A stretch of 64,000 nt of DNA from Sphingosinicella microcystinivorans (GTDB lineage: Bacteria > Pseudomonadota > Alphaproteobacteria > Sphingomonadales > Sphingomonadaceae): positions 3,363,501 to 3,427,500 of the forward strand of contig NZ_CP116005.1 of NCBI RefSeq assembly GCF_027941835.1, read 5' to 3'. Below are positions 51,282-59,070 of this stretch, in pieces (position 1 is the first letter of the stretch; each line of letters opens with the position of its first letter). Below the pieces are notes generated by a model. The model was not told the DNA's origin, made no database searches, and was given only the letters and a program-made list of their open reading frames with translations. The position numbers and the translations under genes are program-made.

Positions 51282-52334
51282 ATGACCGATGTTCGCGTAG
51301 ACGCGCAGCGCAAGGCGGAACTGCTCTCCACAGAAGTGCGTCACATCGACATCAAGAGCTTCGATGCGCGCCCGATCATCGACCAGATGGACGGCATGAG
51401 CTTCACCAGCCGCGACCTCGCGCGCGCCACGAAGATCTACAACACCATGCTGGAAGACAAGGACTGCTCGATCTTCCTCGTCATCGCCGGCTCCACCTCG
51501 GCGGGCGGCTGCATGAACCTCTATGCGGACCTCGTCGAGAACAACATGGTGGACGGCATCGTCGCCACCGGCGCCTCGATCGTCGACATGGACTTCTTCG
51601 AAGGCCTTGGCCACAAGCACTACCAGGCGCTTGAAATCCCTGACGATAACGTGCTGCGCTCGCTCTACATCGACCGCATCTACGACACCTATATCGACGA
51701 GGAGCAGCTTCAGGACTGCGACCACACGATCGGCGAGATCGCGAACGGCCTCGATCCGAAGCCCTATTCGAGCCGCGCCTTCATCCGCGAGATGGGCCGC
51801 TACCTCTCGAAGCACGGCAAGAAGGAGAACAGCCTCGTTAAGCTCGCCTTCGAGCACGACGTGCCGATCTTCTGCCCGGCGTTCACGGACTCGTCGGCAG
51901 GCTTCGGCCTCGTCAAGCACCAGGTCGACGCCATGAAGGCGGGCCGCCCCTACATGACGCTCGACTCGATCGCGGACTTCCGCGAGCTGACCGACATCAA
52001 GATCAAGGCGGGCACCACCGGCCTCCTGATGATCGGCGGCGGCGTGCCGAAGAACTTCGTGCAGGACACCGTCGTCTGCGCCGAGATCCTCGGCCACGAG
52101 GACGTCGAGATGCACAAGTACGCCGTGCAGATCACGGTCGCCGACGTGCGCGACGGCGCCTGCTCGTCCTCGACGCTCAAGGAAGCCGCGAGCTGGGGCA
52201 AGGTCGACACCACGCTCGAGCAGATGGTCTATGCTGAGGCCGGTTCGGTGCTGCCGCTGCTGGCATCGGACGCCTACCACCGCGGCCACTGGCGGAACCG
52301 TCCCAAGCACGGCTGGTCGAAACTCTTCGCCTAA
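51282..52334 (+). CDS. deoxyhypusine synthase-like protein, probable homospermidine synthase
   Basis: The 350-residue NAD-dependent enzyme belongs to the deoxyhypusine synthase family, with IAGSTSAGGCMNLYADLV, IVATGASIVD, NSLVKLAFEHDVPIFCPAFTD and the catalytic-lysine segment AASWGKVD. Bacteria lack eIF5A, so hypusination is not expected. A cyanobacterial homologue (SpeY of Anabaena) is reported to make homospermidine. Upstream is an ornithine decarboxylase that supplies putrescine, and sphingomonads are known for homospermidine, so this role is likely here. It has a good AAGGAAA ribosome site. Confidence 0.88.
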   Translation: MTDVRVDAQRKAELLSTEVRHIDIKSFDARPIIDQMDGMSFTSRDLARATKIYNTMLEDKDCSIFLVIAGSTSAGGCMNLYADLVENNMVDGIVATGASIVDMDFFEGLGHKHYQALEIPDDNVLRSLYIDRIYDTYIDEEQLQDCDHTIGEIANGLDPKPYSSRAFIREMGRYLSKHGKKENSLVKLAFEHDVPIFCPAFTDSSAGFGLVKHQVDAMKAGRPYMTLDSIADFRELTDIKIKAGTTGLLMIGGGVPKNFVQDTVVCAEILGHEDVEMHKYAVQITVADVRDGACSSSTLKEAASWGKVDTTLEQMVYAEAGSVLPLLASDAYHRGHWRNRPKHGWSKLFA

Positions 52335-53515
52335 CGAAGAAAAACGGCAGCCAGTTCCACGTGGACGGACCAGCGGAACTGGCCGACCGGCCACAGCTCG
52401 GTGAGCCGGAACCCGGCCTCGTGCAAAATCTTCGCATCCCGCGCGAACGTGTTGGGGTTGCACGAGACATGCACGACCCGCTTCAGCTTCGAGCGCGCGA
52501 TCGTTTCCACCTGCGTCTTCGCCCCCGCGCGCGGCGGATCGAGGACCACGGCATCGAACTTGTCGAGTTCGGCGGGTTGCAGCGGCTGGCGGAACAGGTC
52601 GCGGTGCGCGGTCGTGACCGGACGCCCTGCACGCTTCGCGGCGGCTGACAGCGCCGCGACGGCATCGCGCGCGGCATCCGCCGCAAACACCTTCGCCCGC
52701 GCCGAGAGCGGCAGCGCGAACGTGCCCGCCCCGCAGAAAAGATCGGCCACCGTGCCCGCCCCGGCGACGCCCTCCAGCACCGCCGCCTGCAAAGCCGCCT
52801 CGCCGTCCGCGGTCGCCTGAAGGAAACCGCCGGGCGGGAGCGCCACGGCGACGCCATCGAACCTGACCGCAGGCTCGGCAAGCTGAAGCGCGATCTCGAC
52901 GCCCGCGGCCGTCTCGGTCGCGATCCGCGCCAGCCCGGCCTGCGATGCGAGAGCCGCAAGCGCGCCGACGTCGGACGCGGGCAGCGCGAGATTGGTGAGC
53001 AGCACGTCGAAACCGGAGACGGTGTCGGTGAGGGTCATGCCGACGGCATGGCCTGTCCGAAGGCGCGGCGCGAGCGCGTCGCGAAGCGTTCGCGCGGCGT
53101 CCCAGAGCGCCGGGCGAACCACCGGGCATTCGGCGAGATCGACGACCGCGCTGCTGCCCTCGACGTTGAAGCCGAGGCGCACGCCGCCGCCGTCCCGAAC
53201 CAGTCGGAAGCTGGCCCGCCGCCGCGCGCCGGGCGGCGACAGGTGCGCGGGATGCACCGTCTTGGGCACAATGCCGACACCGGCAAGCGCGCCGAGGATG
53301 CGGCCCGAGACGAAGTCGGCGAGCACGGCGTCGTCCGCGTGCTGCAACTGGCAGCCGCCGCAGACGCCGAAATGCGAGCAGGCCGGAGCAATATGGTACG
53401 GCCCCGGCGCGATGACGTCACCGTCCACCGTATCGCCGGGAACCGCCCCGGCGACGTAGCGGCCGCTCTCGGTGACGCCGTCACCGCGCGCTGCAAGGCG
53501 AACAATGGTTTCCAT
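52331..53515 (-). CDS. TrmA/RumA family RNA uridine C5-methyltransferase
   Basis: The 394-residue SAM enzyme methylates uridine at C5 in rRNA or tRNA. The N-terminal iron-sulfur cysteines are in ACSHFGVCGGCQLQH. The SAM site is VADLFCGAGTFALPL, DAVVLDPPRAG follows, and the catalytic cysteine is in HVSCNPNTFARD. It is shorter than E. coli RlmD and has a reduced TRAM-like N-terminus. The target nucleotide cannot be assigned from sequence. It overlaps the DHS-like gene by 4 nt tail to tail. Confidence 0.9.
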   Translation of the reverse strand: METIVRLAARGDGVTESGRYVAGAVPGDTVDGDVIAPGPYHIAPACSHFGVCGGCQLQHADDAVLADFVSGRILGALAGVGIVPKTVHPAHLSPPGARRRASFRLVRDGGGVRLGFNVEGSSAVVDLAECPVVRPALWDAARTLRDALAPRLRTGHAVGMTLTDTVSGFDVLLTNLALPASDVGALAALASQAGLARIATETAAGVEIALQLAEPAVRFDGVAVALPPGGFLQATADGEAALQAAVLEGVAGAGTVADLFCGAGTFALPLSARAKVFAADAARDAVAALSAAAKRAGRPVTTAHRDLFRQPLQPAELDKFDAVVLDPPRAGAKTQVETIARSKLKRVVHVSCNPNTFARDAKILHEAGFRLTELWPVGQFRWSVHVELAAVFLR

Positions 53516-53517
53516 GC

Positions 53518-54888
53518 TCAGCGGATCAGACCGACGAGGTCTTCCGCGATCAGCCCGTCACGCCCCCGCAGCGCGGCATCGCCGTGACGCCACACGGCGG
53601 CGCAGGCAGCCTCGAACGGCGCGTCGCCGCGCGCGAGATGCGCCGCGATCATGCCCGAGAGCACGTCGCCGCTTCCGGCGGTGGCGAGGCGCGGCGAGGC
53701 GTGATCGTTGATCACCGCGCGGCCGTCCGGCGCGGCGATCACCGTGTCCGGCCCTTTCAGGACGATGACGTTGCCGGACCGCGCGGCGGCGGCGCGGGCG
53801 CGATCCGCCTTGCTGCCCGGAAGATCGCCGAACAGGCGCGCGAACTCGCCGTCATGCGGCGTCATCACCGCGCCGAGGCCGAACACCGGCGCCGGATCGT
53901 CCGCGAACAGCGAGAAGATGTCGGCGTCGAGCACCATCGTTCTTCCCGCGTCGAGCACCGCCCCGGCCCGCGCGCGCGCCGCTCCGTCGCGGCCGAGGCC
54001 CGAGCCGAGCACGACGGCATCCGCGCGGCCGAGGTCGATCGCGGAAAGCGGCTGCACGACGAGCGACGACGGCGGCAGCGCCGTTTCCGACGCCAGCGTC
54101 ACATAGCCTGCCCCGGCCCGCTGCGCGGCGCGGGCGGCGAGCCACCCCGCGCCCGCCATCGCCCCCGACACGACGAGTACATGCCCGCGCCGGTACTTGT
54201 GCGTGTCCGTCGCCAGAGCCGCGGCGGACGGCGCGCCGTTTCGGAACAGCCGCGTCCCGATCTCGCCGAGACCGATGTCGGCCACCACGACCCGCCCGCA
54301 GCGCGCTGCGGCGGGATACAGCAGGTGCGACGGCTTCAGCGCGCCGAACGTGACGGTAAGGTCCGCGCGCGCCAGCGGGGACAGCGGCGCGCCGTCGTCG
54401 GTCGCCGCGCCGCTCGGCAGATCGAGCGAGACGACGACGGAAGATGCGCGTGCAAGCGCATGAAACTGCGAAAGAAGCGGCTCCTCCAGCCCGCGCGTCA
54501 GTCCGGTTCCGAACAGCGCATCGACGAGCACGAAGCGCGGCTCCGCCGCCGCGACGTCGATGACCGGAGCGTTCCAGAGCGCGGCGGCCTGCTGCGCGGC
54601 CTCGGTCGCGGGCGGCGCCAGTGCGGCAACCTCGACGGGCCAGCGGCGCGCCCTCAGCGCATGGGCCACGACATAGCCGTCGCCGCCGTTGTTGCCCGGC
54701 CCCGCCAGCACCAGAACCGGCGCGGGACCGTAGAACGCCGCGATGCCCGCCGCGGCGGCCTCGCCCGCGCGCCGCATGAGTTCGAAGCCGCTCGTCCCGG
54801 CGGCGATCGCTGCGGCTTCCGCGGCCCGCATTTCGGCGGCGGTCACCACGGGCTCGCGCGGCAGAAGCGGCGGATATTCAGCTGGCAT
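53518..54888 (-). CDS. nnr: bifunctional NAD(P)H-hydrate repair enzyme Nnr
   Basis: The 456-residue protein combines NAD(P)HX epimerase (N-terminal YjeF domain, about 1-200: LVLAGPGNNGGDGYVVAHALR, VDALFGTGLTRGL) with the ADP-dependent NAD(P)HX dehydratase (about 205-456: HVLVVSGAMAGAGWLAARAA, VMTPHDGEFARLFG, TAGSGDVLSGMIAA). It repairs damaged hydrated NADH and NADPH. I chose ATG 54888; the frame from 54948 adds 20 non-conserved residues. It ends 2 nt before the methyltransferase start. Confidence 0.94.
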   Translation of the reverse strand: MPAEYPPLLPREPVVTAAEMRAAEAAAIAAGTSGFELMRRAGEAAAAGIAAFYGPAPVLVLAGPGNNGGDGYVVAHALRARRWPVEVAALAPPATEAAQQAAALWNAPVIDVAAAEPRFVLVDALFGTGLTRGLEEPLLSQFHALARASSVVVSLDLPSGAATDDGAPLSPLARADLTVTFGALKPSHLLYPAAARCGRVVVADIGLGEIGTRLFRNGAPSAAALATDTHKYRRGHVLVVSGAMAGAGWLAARAAQRAGAGYVTLASETALPPSSLVVQPLSAIDLGRADAVVLGSGLGRDGAARARAGAVLDAGRTMVLDADIFSLFADDPAPVFGLGAVMTPHDGEFARLFGDLPGSKADRARAAAARSGNVIVLKGPDTVIAAPDGRAVINDHASPRLATAGSGDVLSGMIAAHLARGDAPFEAACAAVWRHGDAALRGRDGLIAEDLVGLIR

Positions 54889-54956
54889 GGAAAGACCCGA
54901 CACCGATCGCGGCGGACTTGTCAACGCGCACCGTTCTTGCGACAGCATACGACGTC

Positions 54957-55218
54957 ATGCGACTTCCCGTACTTGTCATTCTCGCCGTCACGCTCATCGT
55001 CGGCGCCTGCGCGCCGTCTCCTTTCTATACTGGCGGCATCAGGACGACGCCCGGCGAGATTCCCCGCGATTCGCGCGGTGAGCCGGTGTGGTCGGCGATC
55101 CGCCCGCCGCAGGAGAGCAGGAGCGACCCGGCCATACCGCCGCAGCCGAAGACCATCCCCGCGCTGCCGCTGCCGACATCGCCCGTTTCCTTCTCGTCGC
55201 GGTCAGATGTCGGCGTAG
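54957..55218 (+). CDS. small predicted lipoprotein, 3' end uncertain
   Basis: From ATG 54957 the frame encodes a classic lipoprotein signal ([17 protein letters not shown], lipobox VGAC) and a Pro-rich mature part ([19 protein letters not shown]). No stop follows in this frame until 55805, which would run about 600 nt antisense through ilvD. That is not credible. A single-base shift into the neighbouring frame near 55170-55200 would end at TAG 55216-55218, just past the ilvD stop. The coordinates here use that end as a hypothesis. The function is unknown, and the ribosome site is weak. Confidence 0.45.
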
Positions 55219-56921
55219 ACGTGGCGCTCGGCGCGGGCGCCGGGATGCGTGCAGGCGCCCTTGCTGGCCGGACCGACGTTCTGGGCGTAGCGCCACAGCG
55301 CGCCGGACTGGTAGGCGTTGACGCGGGGCTGCCAGCGCGCGCGGCGCTCGGCGAGAACATCGTCGCCGACGAGGAGGTCTATGGTGCCCTCCACGGCGTC
55401 GATGCGGATACGGTCGCCGTTCTCGATGAGCGCGATGGGTCCGCAGTCGGAAGCCTCGGGGCCGACGTGGCCGATGCAGAAGCCGCGCGTCGCGCCGGAG
55501 AAGCGGCCGTCGGTGATGAGCGCAACCTTGTCGCCCATGCCCTGCCCGTAGAGCGCGGCGGTGGTGGCGAGCATTTCGCGCATCCCGGGGCCGCCCTTGG
55601 GGCCCTCGTAGCGGATCACGAGAACCTCGCCCTCCTCGAACTGGCGGTTCTCGACGGCGGCGAAGGCATCCTCCTCGCAATCGAAGACGCGGGCCGGGCC
55701 TTCGAAGGTGAGCTTGGCGAGCCCGGCGACCTTCACGATCGCGCCGTCGGGGGCGAGCGATCCCTTGAGGCCGACGACGCCGCCCGTTGGCGTGATCGGG
55801 TTTGAAATCTCGCGGATGACCTTCTGGTCGGGTTTCCAGGTGATTTCCTCGATGTTCTCGCCCAGCGTCTTGCCAGTCACGGTCATGCAGTTGCCGTGGA
55901 GGAAGCCGCCCGCAAGCAGCGCCTTCATCACCATGTAGACGCCGCCCGCCTCGTACATGTCCTTGGCGACATAGTTGCCGCCCGGTTTCAGGTCCGCGAT
56001 GTAAGGCGTTGATTTGAATATCTCGGCGACGTCGAACAGATCGAACTCGATCCCCGCTTCCGAAGCCATTGCGGGCAGGTGCAAACCGCCGTTCGTGGAG
56101 CCGCCCGTCGCCGCGACGACACGCGCCGCGTTCTCGAACGCCTCGCGCGTGCAGATGTCGCGCGGGCGGAGGTTCAGTTCGATCAGCTTCATCACCTGTC
56201 GCCCCGCGGCCTCGGCGATGTCGTCGCGCGTCTCGTAGGGTGCGGGCGCCATGTTGCTGTTCGGCAGGCTGAGGCCGATGGCCTCGGCGACGCACGCCAT
56301 CGTGTTCGCCGTGTACTGCCCGCCGCAGGCCCCGTGGCCCGGGCACGCCGCCTTCTCGATCGCGGTCAGGTGTGAAAGTGGACACTTGCCGGAAGCGTAC
56401 TGACCGACAACTTCGAATACATCCTGCACCGTGAGGTCCCGCCCCTCGTACCGGCCGGGCAGGATCGAGCCGCCGTAAACGAAGATCGACGGCACGTTCA
56501 AACGCAGCATCGCCATCATCATGCCCGGCAGCGACTTGTCGCAGCCCGCGAAGCCGACGATGGCGTCATAGCAATGCCCACGCACCGAAAGCTCCACCGA
56601 GTCCGCGATCACCTCGCGGCTGACGAGCGAGGCCTTCATGCCCTGATGGCCCATCGCGATGCCGTCCGTGACGGTGATGGTGTTGAAGCGGCGCGGCAGG
56701 CCGCCCGCGGCGTGCACGCCCCGGCGCGCGATGTCCGCCTGGTGGTCGAGCAGCGTGTTGCAGGGCGCGCTGTCGTTGCCCGCGGAAACGACGCCGACGA
56801 AGGGCCGCGCGATCTCCTCCTCGGTCAGGCCCATCGCGTAGTAGTACGACCGCTGCGGCGCGCGCTCCGGACCTACGGAGACATAACGACTCGGCAACTT
56901 CGATTTGTCGAATGTCGTCAT
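55203..56921 (-). CDS. ilvD: dihydroxy-acid dehydratase (IlvD/Edd family)
   Basis: The 572-residue iron-sulfur enzyme dehydrates dihydroxy acids in valine, leucine and isoleucine synthesis. Cluster cysteines are seen in [23 protein letters not shown] and [13 protein letters not shown]; the C-terminal [21 protein letters not shown] is conserved. Some relatives of this length act on sugar acids, so the pathway is not absolutely certain. The start is ATG 56921, overlapping the previous stop (ATGA). No other ilv gene is nearby. Confidence 0.92.
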   Translation of the reverse strand: MTTFDKSKLPSRYVSVGPERAPQRSYYYAMGLTEEEIARPFVGVVSAGNDSAPCNTLLDHQADIARRGVHAAGGLPRRFNTITVTDGIAMGHQGMKASLVSREVIADSVELSVRGHCYDAIVGFAGCDKSLPGMMMAMLRLNVPSIFVYGGSILPGRYEGRDLTVQDVFEVVGQYASGKCPLSHLTAIEKAACPGHGACGGQYTANTMACVAEAIGLSLPNSNMAPAPYETRDDIAEAAGRQVMKLIELNLRPRDICTREAFENAARVVAATGGSTNGGLHLPAMASEAGIEFDLFDVAEIFKSTPYIADLKPGGNYVAKDMYEAGGVYMVMKALLAGGFLHGNCMTVTGKTLGENIEEITWKPDQKVIREISNPITPTGGVVGLKGSLAPDGAIVKVAGLAKLTFEGPARVFDCEEDAFAAVENRQFEEGEVLVIRYEGPKGGPGMREMLATTAALYGQGMGDKVALITDGRFSGATRGFCIGHVGPEASDCGPIALIENGDRIRIDAVEGTIDLLVGDDVLAERRARWQPRVNAYQSGALWRYAQNVGPASKGACTHPGARAERHVYADI

Positions 56922-57652
56922 GATATTACCTCCAGAAGCTCGGATTCGACGATGCCAATGACACGGGCGAGGCGCGCCGTCCATGCGGCAATCGCGCGCT
57001 CGTCCGCAAGCAGATCCTGCCGGATTTCGAAGGTGAGGTAGGGCAGCCCCCGCGCCTCCGCGTGCCGGTCGGTCGTGTAGCCGTAGACCGCGCCCGAATA
57101 GGGCTGGTTGTCGCCCACGGTGAGGCCTTCTTTGGTCAGCGCGCCAATGGCGATGCGGGCGGCGCGGCTATCCCGGTTATGGAGCAGCGCGACCTGCCAC
57201 GGCCGCGTCTCCCCGGGCCGCGTCGCAAGGCCCGGCGTGAAGCTGTGGATCGAAACCAGCAGGCGCGGCGCCAGCGTATCGAGTGCTGCGGCAATCGCCG
57301 CGTGATAGGGTTCGTGCCACGCTTCAAGGCGCGCGCGCCGCGCCTCGGCACTAAGCGACACGTTGCCCGGCACGGGGATGCCGTCGCTTGCGGACGGGAT
57401 CGCGCCGTCGTCCTCCGGCGCGCGGTTGCAATCCGCGACGAGACGCGAAGCCGTCGCGAGGACCGCAGGCGCGCCGAGCGCACCTGAAAGCCCCCGCGCG
57501 AGCGCGGCGGTGCCGATGTCCCACGCGATATGCCTGGCGAGGTCCGCCGCATCGACGCCGAGCGCGATCTCCGCCGGAACGGCGTTGGAGGCGTGATCGG
57601 CAATGATGAGCAGGCCGCCCGGCACGCCGGACAGATATTCGGCGGTCGTCAT
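56918..57652 (-). CDS. N-formylglutamate amidohydrolase family protein
   Basis: The 244-residue protein has the family opening [42 protein letters not shown] and [11 protein letters not shown]. Family members release formate from N-formylglutamate in histidine breakdown (HutG type), but many stand-alone members have unknown substrates. Histidine-use genes are not present here, so the substrate is open. It is coupled by ATGA overlaps to both the enoyl-CoA hydratase gene upstream and ilvD downstream. Confidence 0.88.
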   Translation of the reverse strand: MTTAEYLSGVPGGLLIIADHASNAVPAEIALGVDAADLARHIAWDIGTAALARGLSGALGAPAVLATASRLVADCNRAPEDDGAIPSASDGIPVPGNVSLSAEARRARLEAWHEPYHAAIAAALDTLAPRLLVSIHSFTPGLATRPGETRPWQVALLHNRDSRAARIAIGALTKEGLTVGDNQPYSGAVYGYTTDRHAEARGLPYLTFEIRQDLLADERAIAAWTARLARVIGIVESELLEVIS

Positions 57653-58431
57653 CTGTCGGCGAACACCGGCTTGCGGCGTGCGGCGAAGGCCGCCAGCCCT
57701 TCGGCGAAATCGGCCCCGGCGAAGGCGGCATCGAAGATGGCGGCGCTCTCCGCATCGTCGTCGCGGCTGCCGTCGAGAACGCGGCGCATCAGTCCCTTGA
57801 GCCGCATCGTGCTCGACGGAGCGTTCGCCACGATCCGCGCGATCAGCAACTCGGCCTCACGGCTCAGCGCTTCGACGGTGGTGCACATCTCGATGAGGTT
57901 GATGACCAGCGCTTCATCGGCCGACAGCAGTTCGCCCGTGTAGAGTATGCGCCGCGCCTGCCCCGGCCCCACGAGGTCGACGAGCAGCTTGATGTCGTGC
58001 AGCGGATAGACGAGTCCCAGCTTCGCCGGCGTGATGCCGAACCGCGCGCGCGAGGAGGCGATCCGCATGTCGCAGGCGAGCGCGACGCCGCACCCCGCCC
58101 CCACGCAGTCGCCGTCGACAATGGCGAGCGTCGGGATCGGCGCGCCCGTGATGGCAAGCTGGGCGCTGCGCAGCGCCTGCCGGTTTCCCGCCTGCCACGC
58201 CGGATCGCGCGCCCGCTCGGCGAACTCGCCGATATCGGCGCCTGCCGAGAACATCGCCGGGGTTGCCGATCGAATGACGAGGACGCGGACGGCACGTTCG
58301 GCGACGGCGGCTTCGACAAGACGGGGAAACGCCTCCCACATCGCCTGCGAGATGGCGTTGCGCTTGTCCGGGCGGTTGAAGGCGATGCGCGCGACCGGCC
58401 CGTCGATCTCGAGTTGCAGCGCGTCGGTCAT
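57649..58431 (-). CDS. enoyl-CoA hydratase/isomerase family protein
   Basis: The 260-residue crotonase-fold protein has the oxyanion-hole segment FSAGADIGEF and VDGDCVGAGCGVALACDMRIA. A catalytic-type Glu as in standard hydratases is not obvious in the second motif (FGITPAKLGLVYP), so it may be an isomerase or act on another CoA ester. It is first in a three-gene unit with N-formylglutamate amidohydrolase and ilvD, linked by 4-nt overlaps. Confidence 0.87.
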   Translation of the reverse strand: MTDALQLEIDGPVARIAFNRPDKRNAISQAMWEAFPRLVEAAVAERAVRVLVIRSATPAMFSAGADIGEFAERARDPAWQAGNRQALRSAQLAITGAPIPTLAIVDGDCVGAGCGVALACDMRIASSRARFGITPAKLGLVYPLHDIKLLVDLVGPGQARRILYTGELLSADEALVINLIEMCTTVEALSREAELLIARIVANAPSSTMRLKGLMRRVLDGSRDDDAESAAIFDAAFAGADFAEGLAAFAARRKPVFADR

Positions 58432-58515
58432 TCCGCAGTCCTATCCGGCCTTGAACCGGGCTCCAATGTCACGCAGCCCCTTGCCCCGCAACCGCAAATG
58501 CCCTGTCCTGCATGC

Positions 58516-58550
58516 AAAGAAAAAGGGCTGCGGCAGGTTTGCCGCAGCCC
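58516..58550 (-). terminator. intrinsic terminator after the 58582 gene
   Basis: On the minus strand GGGCTGCGGCA (58550-58540) pairs with TGCCGCAGCCC (58535-58525), an 11-bp perfect stem with a 4-nt loop, followed by TTTTTCTTT. It lies 31 nt after the stop of the small secreted protein and separates it from the enoyl-CoA hydratase unit. Confidence 0.92.
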
Positions 58551-58581
58551 TCTGAGGCCGCATCGGGCCTTGGGGGAGTGC

Positions 58582-58875
58582 TTACTTCGCGAGCTGCGCG
58601 TATTCCTCTTCGGCGACGCCGAGGGTCTTGTAGGCGCCTTCGAACTTCTTCCGCGCGGCGCGCTCGTTGCCCGCATCGCAAAGCAGTTCGCCGGTGCGAA
58701 CCAGCTTCAGCGCCTTCTTCGCCGCCTCGGCGTCGCCCTTTTCGGCGACCGAGCGGATGTTGGCGGGCATCGCGGTGCAGGCCGCGTCAGCGGCATGGGC
58801 CGGCGTGACGGACGCGCTGATGAAGAACGCGGACGCGACGAACGCGAGGGGGAGAGTGACGAGAACGCGGTTCAT
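58582..58875 (-). CDS. small secreted protein of unknown function
   Basis: The 97-residue precursor has a signal peptide (about 1-28, cleavage near AHA-ADA). The mature part is mainly helical with two cysteines (AACTAMP, ELLCDAG) that could form a disulfide. KFEGAYKTLGVAEEEYAQ ends it. It has a strong AGGAG site, a good promoter and a strong terminator, so it is a well-defined single-gene unit. I do not recognise the family. Confidence 0.78.
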   Translation of the reverse strand: MNRVLVTLPLAFVASAFFISASVTPAHAADAACTAMPANIRSVAEKGDAEAAKKALKLVRTGELLCDAGNERAARKKFEGAYKTLGVAEEEYAQLAK

Positions 58876-58936
58876 GATCTTGCTCCTGTGCCGTGGGAGG
58901 GCGGGTACTGAGTCTTACTTAAAATCACCGGAGGCG

Positions 58937-58965
58937 TGTTTAAGTGTCGCTCAGTTCTGAGTCAA
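58937..58965 (-). promoter_or_regulatory. sigma70 promoter of the small secreted protein gene
   Basis: On the minus strand TTGACT (58965-58960) is followed after exactly 17 nt by TAAACA (58942-58937), about 60 nt before the ATG. With the terminator at 58516-58550 it frames a monocistronic unit. Confidence 0.6.
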
Positions 58966-58984
58966 ACGATTTTTTGAGTGCCAC

Positions 58985-59020
58985 GCAAATTGCATCCCGC
59001 AGCGCAGCAATGCAATTGCG
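58985..59020. repeat. imperfect inverted repeat downstream of dnaE
   Basis: CGCAAATTGCAT and ATGCAATTGCG form an inverted repeat with one bulged base around a GC-rich centre, and further TGCAA words follow up to 59035. It lies between the dnaE stop and the promoter of the small secreted protein gene. It could be a weak dnaE terminator or a binding site; no T-run is seen. Confidence 0.4.
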
Positions 59021-59070
59021 GAAATGCAACGGGAAACGGCTGCGGCGATGCGCCGCGGCGAAAGAAAGGA

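Noticed and set aside
51282-52334. True deoxyhypusine synthase acting on eIF5A
   Set aside because: Bacteria lack eIF5A, and the neighbouring decarboxylase points to polyamine synthesis instead.
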